Origin: Alphaproteobacteria bacterium
GTDB taxonomy: Bacteria; Pseudomonadota; Alphaproteobacteria; Micropepsales; Micropepsaceae
Length of the DNA stretch: 64,000 nt
Reading direction: 5' to 3'
Assembly: GCA_025350465.1 (NCBI GenBank)
Contig: JANXXU010000016.1
Coordinates: 86,309-150,308, forward strand
Shown: positions 58,517-64,000 of the stretch, in pieces
Position numbering within the stretch: the stretch's first letter is position 1
How the letters are laid out: every line of letters starts with the position of its first letter
Notes under the pieces: model-generated
The model's database searches: none
What the model was told of the DNA's origin: nothing
What the model saw: the letters and a program-made list of their open reading frames with translations, nothing else
Made by a program: the position numbers and the translations under genes

Positions 58517-61495
58517 TCATACAAATTTTCCTTCGACATGGCGGAAATAGGCGGCGGCATCCAGACCGCTGCCGGTGACGTTGCGGATGACGTCATCCGC
58601 GGTTAGGCGATCACCGACGGAATAGACGTTCTTATTCAACCACGCGAGCAGACCGCCGAATTCGCCGCGTGAAATTTCATCGCTGAGAGAGTGCTCGCGC
58701 TCATAGGCTTCCGCCAATTGCGCGGCATAGAGCGTGCCGACGGTGTAGGTCGGGAAATAGCCGAACATGCCCGACGCCCAGTGGCCGTCCTGCAAGACGC
58801 CCTCGCGATCGGAGGCCGGAGTCACGCCGATGAGCTTGGCGCTGCGCTCGTTCCAGGCGGCCGGCAGATCTTTCACCTTCAAGGCGCCGGAGAGGAGCGC
58901 GGTCTCCAGCTCGTAACGCAGAGCAATATGCAAGTGGTAGGAGGCTTCGTCGGCGGATGAGCGGATTGCGCCGGCGCGCACCGGGTTCGCCGCGCGAAAA
59001 AATGCACCGGCGTCGAGTCCCGACGCAGCGTCGCCGAAAAGCTCGCGGATCGATGGCAGAGCGAAGTGCCAGAACGCGGCGCTGCGTCCCACGTGATTTT
59101 CCCATAGCCGCGCCTGGCCTTCATGCAGACCCATGCTGGGCGCGGCGGCGAGCAACGTTCCGCGGTCGGCGTCGGCGAAGCCTTGATCATAAAGACCGTG
59201 ACCGGCTTCGTGCAGCGTCGTCAGAACCGTGCGGCATAAGTCGCCCTCGTCGACGTCGAGTGACAGGCGCACGTCGTCGAAGCCGAGCGCGCTTGTCCCC
59301 GAATGAGAAGCGCGATCGAGGCGGCCGCGCGCGAAATCGAAGCCCACGGCCGCCAGAAATTTCTTCGCAAGAGCGCGCTGCGCGGCTGCCGGGAATTTCC
59401 GTCCGCGCATCGGATCCTCGCTCGCGCGCGCTTTTTCCGAAGCGCGCGTGACGAGCGGCACGAGACGAGTGCGCAACTCCTCGAGCACGGGTTCAAACCG
59501 TGCCCGCGTCATGCCCGGCTCATATTCGCCCATGAGAACGTCATAAGGATCGGCTTCGCCATCGAGCGCTTGCGCCGTCTCGCGTAACAAACCAAGCATC
59601 TTGTCGAAGGCCGGGGCGAAGAGCGTAAATTTGTTTTGCTCGCGTGCCTCTTCCCAGGCGCCTTGTGCATGCGATTTCGAACTGGCCAATCGGCGCACCA
59701 ATTCCTGAGGCAGCGCGATTTCCCCGACGCGCAGATCGCGCAGCAACTCCAACTCGCGGCCCCAGCGCTCGTCGCCTTCGTTGCGCCGCGCAACCTCTTC
59801 GATCAGGTCGCCGAGATGGTCGGAGGTGAGCATCCCGTGGCGCAGGCATTCGAGCGTCGCCAGCTGTTCGCCGCGCTGATCGTGGGCGGAGCCCGGCAAA
59901 ACCGTTTCCTCGTCCCACTCCAGCAGTGCGATGGCGTGGTCGAGATGCAGCAATTCGCCGATTTGTTTGCGCAGCGCCTCCTCCGCTTTGTCGGCATGGA
60001 TCGCCGGGCGCTTCGGCATTCTCAGCTCAGCAGGTGCGTGCGCGATAAGGACAGCGGCCATACCGCCATGCTGCGCCACGTTGACGACCTGTTTTTGGCT
60101 GACGCGGCACATGATGCCGAGGCCGTTCTCGGTTGGGGCAAAGCCCATGACCGCGTAATAAGGCTCCGAGAACACCTGACCGGTTTGCCCGACGATCGGA
60201 AATTCGCTGATGGGCAGGCGCGTCGCCTTTTGCACGACCCAAGCCGCTTCGCTATCGCCGGCGCTCGAGACGGCTTCGTTGAGCACACGCTCCCATTCGG
60301 CCTGTTGGGTCGCCATGCCGATGGTGACGCCGTCGCCGCCGTAAGAGCGGTTCGGCTTCAACACCAGCTGCTCGCGATGCGTGCGTACATACTCGAGCAG
60401 ATCGCCCTCGACATTGTGCGGCAGCGTTGTCCGCCGGTCGCCGACAAGGCGGGTCCATAGAACGTGGCGGCGAAAGAGGCGGCATTCCTCGGCGCTGAAA
60501 TATTTCTCCGCAATTGCGTCGTCGGTCAAAATCTCCCAACAGCTCTTGTGGTCGAAATCGCCAACGAGTGAAGAGACCATGCGGTTTTGCTTGAAGAGCA
60601 GGCGCATGCCGTCGAGCGGCTTGCCGAGCTCTTCCTCCAGCGCAATCAGATCGCGCGTTTCATAATCGCGATAGGCCACGTCGACGCAGTCGTCGCCATA
60701 ATAGACGTCGTCGTCCTTGACGCGCAGCTCCGTCGGATCGGCATGCGTGATGGTGAGGCCGTGGCGCTTGGCCAAGAATTCGCTAAGCACCGATTGCTCG
60801 TTGATGCCGTCCTCGGCGTATTTCGGCTCGACGAAGGAAAGGCGGCAGGCGTTGCGGCCGATGGCGCGGGCGTGATCGATCAAGAGCTGGACGAAGAGAT
60901 CGCGCTGGTCGCGCGGCAGCTCGATGCGCAACGCGGGATCGTGGGCGAGGAGCGAGGGCACGATATCGCGCATCACCAGATGCTCGGCGATGGGGCTGTA
61001 GTTGATGCCGCCGACGCCCGAAAGATTGGCCTCCATGAAATGGAGCGTGTCTTGCCAGCCGGCCGCCGTGAAATCGCACACGGCATCGAGCCGGCCATAG
61101 ACCGTGTTGTTGCGATGGTGCGCCGGCGTCCAGGTGTCGCGCAGCCAACGCTCCTCGCCCGGCGTGATGGGGATCGTGCGGCGGATTTGCTCGTCTTGGC
61201 TCAGATAGAGCGAGGGCAGGCGCTTCAGCGCTTCGGTCAAGCGCAGGCAGACGTGATGCACATAGGCGAGCTGCTCGTTCATGGCGAGAAGCGGGCGGAG
61301 CATGATCGGGATCGGCTCGTTCTTGCCGTCGCGCTCGTAAACCATTTCGTTGGCGATGGCGTCGGCGAGCAGAATCTGGGCGATACCGGCATAGGTCAGG
61401 TCTGAAATGTGGCTGGCGGCCTTGCGCACGCGGCTGTCGAGCGTCGCCCCGGCAAGGCCGAGCGATTCAATCGGACTGATCAACTCCGGCGGCAT
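58517..61495 (-). CDS. Fusion of a circularly permuted ATP-grasp-type domain with an M32 carboxypeptidase
   Basis: A 992-residue two-part protein. Residues 1 to about 505 form an ATP-grasp-like region with YGDDCVDVAYRDYETRDL, FKQNRMVSSLVGDFDHKSC and the nucleotide-binding LVLKPNRSYGGDGVTIG. From about 510 the sequence is a full M32 (Taq carboxypeptidase) domain: LLHLDHAIALLEWDEETVLP, the zinc motif TTLHEAGHGLYDQG near residue 760, and SSADEASYHLHIALRYELE. The first half would ligate, the second trim C-terminal residues. Such a fusion is unusual; no frameshift is seen at the joint. Confidence 0.85.
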   Translation of the reverse strand: MPPELISPIESLGLAGATLDSRVRKAASHISDLTYAGIAQILLADAIANEMVYERDGKNEPIPIMLRPLLAMNEQLAYVHHVCLRLTEALKRLPSLYLSQDEQIRRTIPITPGEERWLRDTWTPAHHRNNTVYGRLDAVCDFTAAGWQDTLHFMEANLSGVGGINYSPIAEHLVMRDIVPSLLAHDPALRIELPRDQRDLFVQLLIDHARAIGRNACRLSFVEPKYAEDGINEQSVLSEFLAKRHGLTITHADPTELRVKDDDVYYGDDCVDVAYRDYETRDLIALEEELGKPLDGMRLLFKQNRMVSSLVGDFDHKSCWEILTDDAIAEKYFSAEECRLFRRHVLWTRLVGDRRTTLPHNVEGDLLEYVRTHREQLVLKPNRSYGGDGVTIGMATQQAEWERVLNEAVSSAGDSEAAWVVQKATRLPISEFPIVGQTGQVFSEPYYAVMGFAPTENGLGIMCRVSQKQVVNVAQHGGMAAVLIAHAPAELRMPKRPAIHADKAEEALRKQIGELLHLDHAIALLEWDEETVLPGSAHDQRGEQLATLECLRHGMLTSDHLGDLIEEVARRNEGDERWGRELELLRDLRVGEIALPQELVRRLASSKSHAQGAWEEAREQNKFTLFAPAFDKMLGLLRETAQALDGEADPYDVLMGEYEPGMTRARFEPVLEELRTRLVPLVTRASEKARASEDPMRGRKFPAAAQRALAKKFLAAVGFDFARGRLDRASHSGTSALGFDDVRLSLDVDEGDLCRTVLTTLHEAGHGLYDQGFADADRGTLLAAAPSMGLHEGQARLWENHVGRSAAFWHFALPSIRELFGDAASGLDAGAFFRAANPVRAGAIRSSADEASYHLHIALRYELETALLSGALKVKDLPAAWNERSAKLIGVTPASDREGVLQDGHWASGMFGYFPTYTVGTLYAAQLAEAYEREHSLSDEISRGEFGGLLAWLNKNVYSVGDRLTADDVIRNVTGSGLDAAAYFRHVEGKFV

Positions 61496-61600
61496 GTGGC
61501 ACTCCCCTGACGGCGCGCTTGGCCTTGTTTAGCCTGGCATTTGTATGGCGCGAAGGGGCAACCAATGGCAAATTAGCGAGAATTGTGAAGGGATTTAAAG

Positions 61601-62143
61601 ATGCGCAGAGGTTGCCTGTTGCTGGCGACAATCGCCTCTCTTGTGGCGCCGCAGGCGCTCGCAGCGTCCTATCAAGACCCCAACCCGTGCGCCAAAGATT
61701 GCGAGGTGCAAAAGTTCATAGACCAAAATATCGGCGTTGCGGTGAACCGGCCGGTCACGCTGGCCGAGCTGCGCAAATTTGCCCGTGTCGAATCGGAAAC
61801 AACGACGAAGGTCGGGGCGACGGGCTTGTCCGACACCATTCACGAATTCCGCTACGCAGGCCTCGTTGTGCGCGTTGAGGTGACGGCGGAAAACACCGTC
61901 CTGGTACAGACGATCGATCTGACGGGCGGCACCTATCGCATGCCGTTCAATATCAAACTCGGCAAGGTCGAGGGCGGACACGACATCGACTATGTGCTGG
62001 GGCCGCCGGCGCAGACGCGGCGCCCGGCGGGCAAGCCGATGCAGTGGATCTATCACAACCTCGAAGGCACCGAGATCGTCACCTTCGACCGCACCGACGA
62101 CACTCTTCTCGCCGTGCACTGGGACTTCACGCCCGGCGATTGA
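61601..62143 (+). CDS. Exported protein of unknown function
   Basis: A 180-residue protein with signal peptide MRRGCLLLATIASLVAPQALA and a compact mature domain including DPNPCAKDCEVQKFIDQNIGV, IHEFRYAGLVVRVEVTAEN, GGHDIDYVLGPP and WIYHNLEGTEIVTFDRTDDTLLAVHWDF. It looks beta-rich. It diverges from the ATP-grasp/M32 gene and converges on the EF-hand gene with an 11-bp gap. Confidence 0.7.
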   Translation: MRRGCLLLATIASLVAPQALAASYQDPNPCAKDCEVQKFIDQNIGVAVNRPVTLAELRKFARVESETTTKVGATGLSDTIHEFRYAGLVVRVEVTAENTVLVQTIDLTGGTYRMPFNIKLGKVEGGHDIDYVLGPPAQTRRPAGKPMQWIYHNLEGTEIVTFDRTDDTLLAVHWDFTPGD

Positions 62144-62154
62144 TCGCGCCTCTT

Positions 62155-62700
62155 CTAGCGGCCGCCGCCGGGCTGATCGCCGCCGCGACTGCCACCATGC
62201 CTGCCGCCGCCGCCATGTTCGCCGTGCTCGCCGCCCGGCGTTCGCATGCGGGGCGTCATTTCCTCCGCCGTCACGACGCCATCGCTGTTGGCGTCGAGGC
62301 GTTCGAACAGCGAGAGCCACTGATTGGCAAACTCGTTGAAGTCGATATGTCCGTCGGCGTTCCAATCGAGCACGGGTGACGCGCCCGGGATTTCCGTCGT
62401 CAGAGCTTGATTGAGCGCGCGCGCTTCGGTGGCGCTCAAAACGCTGTCGTGATCGACATCGTATTTTGCAAACATCGCGTGGAGACCGCGATCGAGTTCG
62501 ACACGCGATACGTTCCCGTCGCCGTCGAGATCGAAGTGTTTCAGCTGCAGGCCCGCCGCCGGCTCGCCGTGCGTATCGGGACCGCCCGAGCCGTGCTCTC
62601 CGCGATGGCCGGCGTGCCCGCCGAAACCTTCGTGACTGCACGCTCCGAGCGCGAGGAGTGAGGCGATAGTCATGAGCGCCCTAATGGCGAGATGTTGCAT
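62155..62700 (-). CDS. EF-hand lipoprotein
   Basis: A 181-residue protein with a lipobox near LGAC (MTIASLLALGACSHE), so probably outer-membrane anchored in the periplasm. It has EF-hand loops DLDGDGNVSRVE, DVDHDSVLSATE, DWNADGHIDFNE and DANSDGVVTAEE and His/Gly-rich flanks (GGHAGHRGEHG, GGEHGEHGGGGRHGG). ATG 62,700 was chosen to start at the signal peptide. Confidence 0.82.
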   Translation of the reverse strand: MQHLAIRALMTIASLLALGACSHEGFGGHAGHRGEHGSGGPDTHGEPAAGLQLKHFDLDGDGNVSRVELDRGLHAMFAKYDVDHDSVLSATEARALNQALTTEIPGASPVLDWNADGHIDFNEFANQWLSLFERLDANSDGVVTAEEMTPRMRTPGGEHGEHGGGGRHGGSRGGDQPGGGR

Positions 62701-62880
62701 GAAATCGCTCCGATCTCTCTTTGACTGGCCGGCCGAGCGCCGTCTCGTGGATGCGCGCGCTGTCGCAATCGGCGCAGAGAACTGTATCAACTATGGGCGA
62801 CGATGTTTGCCGCAAACGTCCGCATTGCTCAGTTGTAAGGGCGCGGAAAAGTCTATGTCACATCGATCCGATTTCGGCGC

Positions 62881-63171
62881 CTAGGTGAGCACCTGCGTAC
62901 GGCTCACGTCGAGCGGATGATCGATCAGCTGCTCGATGCGGTCCAAAAGACGCAACGTGTTCGCAAGTTCGGCGTGGATCTCGAACGCCGCCTCGTCGAT
63001 CCGTCGCGAATGGATCCAAAAGAGGCGCGGATCGCGGGTCGAGCGATAAGCCTCGATCGCCAGACACCCCGGCTCGGCGCGCACCATCTAAATCTGCGCG
63101 CGCAAGACCGACGCGACCGCGGCCTCTTTTCCCTCCGACGCGTGGAAGCGGGCGAAAATGACGACCTCCAC
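62881..63171 (-). pseudogene. ABM-family monooxygenase gene with in-frame TAG
   Basis: From GTG 63,171, with AAGGGAGG six nt upstream, the frame reads VEVVIFARFHASEGKEAAV through LRAQI, then a TAG (63,088-63,090), then at once MVRAEPGCLAIEAYRSTRDP, SRRIDEAAFEIHAELANTL and LIDHPLDVSRTQVL. Across the stop this is a complete, normally sized antibiotic-biosynthesis-monooxygenase (ABM) domain of about 97 codons. The stop replaces a residue of the loop before RAEPGC. The ATG right after it could allow reinitiation of a useless half. Confidence 0.8.
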
Positions 63172-63453
63172 AGACACCCTCCCTTAGATCGCGCTAGGTA
63201 CCTCGATTTGAGGCGACCGGCGCCGATTTATAATGCTTTGCGGCTGAGACGGACCTCGATTTTGGACAGCGTCCGCGCCCCTAACGCGCGGGAATCGCTG
63301 CCTATTTTTTCGAATATTCGCCGCATTTTCGCCCGCAAAGCGGGGTCGCGGGCCGATTAAAGCTAAACGCGGAGTGTGATGAACGTCTATTGACCAAGCG
63401 GTAGGTCAAAGCCCATTTTTCGCCAAATCCCAACCGGGATCGGAGCGGGGCTC

Positions 63454-64000
63454 ATGAACTACGAAGCTATGTTGAAGGATCTGCGGACCTGGATCGGTGC
63501 ATCCGGGTTGGTGGTGGTGATTCTGGCCGTCGCGCTTGTCGCCGACGGCTTTCCACCCAAGGGCGCGTTTACGTCAGGCACGATCGTGTCGGCCGAGCGC
63601 TATCACTCCTCGCAGGTGACCGACGCGGACGTCGGACTTGGCAACCAAGACGTCGCGCAGTTGATGCAGACCGACACGTTCGAACTGATGGTCAAGAATC
63701 CGTCGTTCAGGGCGATGGTCATGGATCCCGGCTTCCAAGCGTTGGCACAGAGCCCGGCTTTGCTCGCAGCGATGGCGAACTCTCCAGAAGCGTTCACTGC
63801 AATGGCAAAAGACCCGCAAGCCTTCGCGCTCTTCGCCCATAACGCAGCGGCGATCAATGCATATGTAATGGGTCACGAGGCACTGGGTCACGAGGCACTG
63901 GGTCACGAGGCACTGGGTCACGAGGCACTGGGTCACGAGGCGCTGGGTCACGAGGCACTGGGTCACGAGGCACTGGGTCACGAGGCACTGGGTCACGAGG
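63454..64000 (+). CDS. Membrane-anchored protein with C-terminal GHEAL repeats, 3' partial
   Basis: From ATG 63,454 (GGAG upstream) the frame is open to the window end. It encodes a cytoplasmic leader, one membrane helix (GASGLVVVILAVALVADG), then a regular helical region in which -NPSFRAMVMDPGFQALAQSPALLAAMANSPEAFTAMAKDPQAF-type units of about 10-12 residues alternate, and finally MGHEAL pentapeptide repeats. The alternating [DNS]P-F-A-M pattern suggests a short helical repeat. Function unknown; the end lies outside the window. Confidence 0.7.
   Translation, partial: MNYEAMLKDLRTWIGASGLVVVILAVALVADGFPPKGAFTSGTIVSAERYHSSQVTDADVGLGNQDVAQLMQTDTFELMVKNPSFRAMVMDPGFQALAQSPALLAAMANSPEAFTAMAKDPQAFALFAHNAAAINAYVMGHEALGHEALGHEALGHEALGHEALGHEALGHEALGHEALGHE
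63871..64000 (+). repeat. 15-bp tandem repeat encoding GHEAL
   Basis: GGTCACGAGGCACTG is repeated eight full times plus 10 nt to the window edge, with one silent A-to-G change (GCG at 63,941). The number of repeats beyond 64,000 is unknown. Confidence 0.9.

Noticed and set aside
60587..61405. 272-codon plus-strand frame
   Set aside because: Antisense to the ATP-grasp half of the fusion gene, which has conserved motifs in its own frame.
63871..64000. Possible CRISPR array
   Set aside because: Perfect 15-bp units with no spacers, in frame with a gene; it is a coding minisatellite.

Overview
The window looks like alphaproteobacterial chromosome: GC-rich, with a MucR/Ros-type regulator, a LuxR/LuxI pair, Flp/Tad pilus genes, a GFA-family enzyme and many small secreted proteins. 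A soil or rhizosphere Hyphomicrobiales-like lineage would fit, but genus cannot be read from the sequence. No tRNA, rRNA, CRISPR array, integrase or transposase was recognised.

Layout. 1-8,000 is host DNA: the end of an S9 peptidase, small secreted proteins, a Flp pilin (4,422) and a TadG/TadE/TadE operon (5,049-7,494). 8,000-32,300 is accessory DNA built from a T7-like podophage. It holds a terminase fragment fused by deletion to a tail-protein fragment, a small virion protein, a scaffold protein, three copies of a large internal-virion-like protein, a T7-type tail-fibre N-terminus, an M15 endolysin, holin-like proteins and an overlapping Rz/Rz1 pair. Portal, major capsid, tail-tube, polymerase and integrase genes are absent. 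32,500-64,000 is mostly host DNA: a CrtI-like oxidoreductase, TPR protein, VOC-MarR pair, luxR-luxI with mucR, FGE-like proteins, a glutamate-receptor-like channel, EF-hand proteins, a UbiA-DprE1-DprE2 operon, a second Flp pilin, an ATP-grasp/M32 fusion, an interrupted monooxygenase gene and a protein ending in GHEAL repeats.

Main result. The three internal-virion-like proteins (starts 9,623, 15,176 and 23,157) share an almost identical N-terminal carrier of about 490 residues but end in unrelated modules: M23 peptidase, a second divergent M23 peptidase, and an AHH/HNH nuclease. Two further modules, an M23 domain (18,445) and a colicin-M-like domain (25,919), sit downstream fused to short carrier fragments and lack a usable start codon. 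Each module is followed by a small gene placed like an immunity gene. Its predicted location matches the presumed target: signal peptides after the M23 modules, no signal after the nuclease, and membrane-anchored tandem paralogues after the colicin-M-like module. This is the architecture of a polymorphic toxin locus with silent cassettes, on a phage virion protein rather than Rhs, CDI or MuF. Two of the three carriers are frameshifted and several decayed fragments are present, so the locus is recombining and partly decayed. The retained endolysin, holin and spanin genes could provide release.

Other points are a hairpin that sequesters the luxI Shine-Dalgarno, a lux-box-like palindrome, tandem 11-bp repeats before two unlinked secreted-protein genes, and an in-frame stop in an ABM-family gene.
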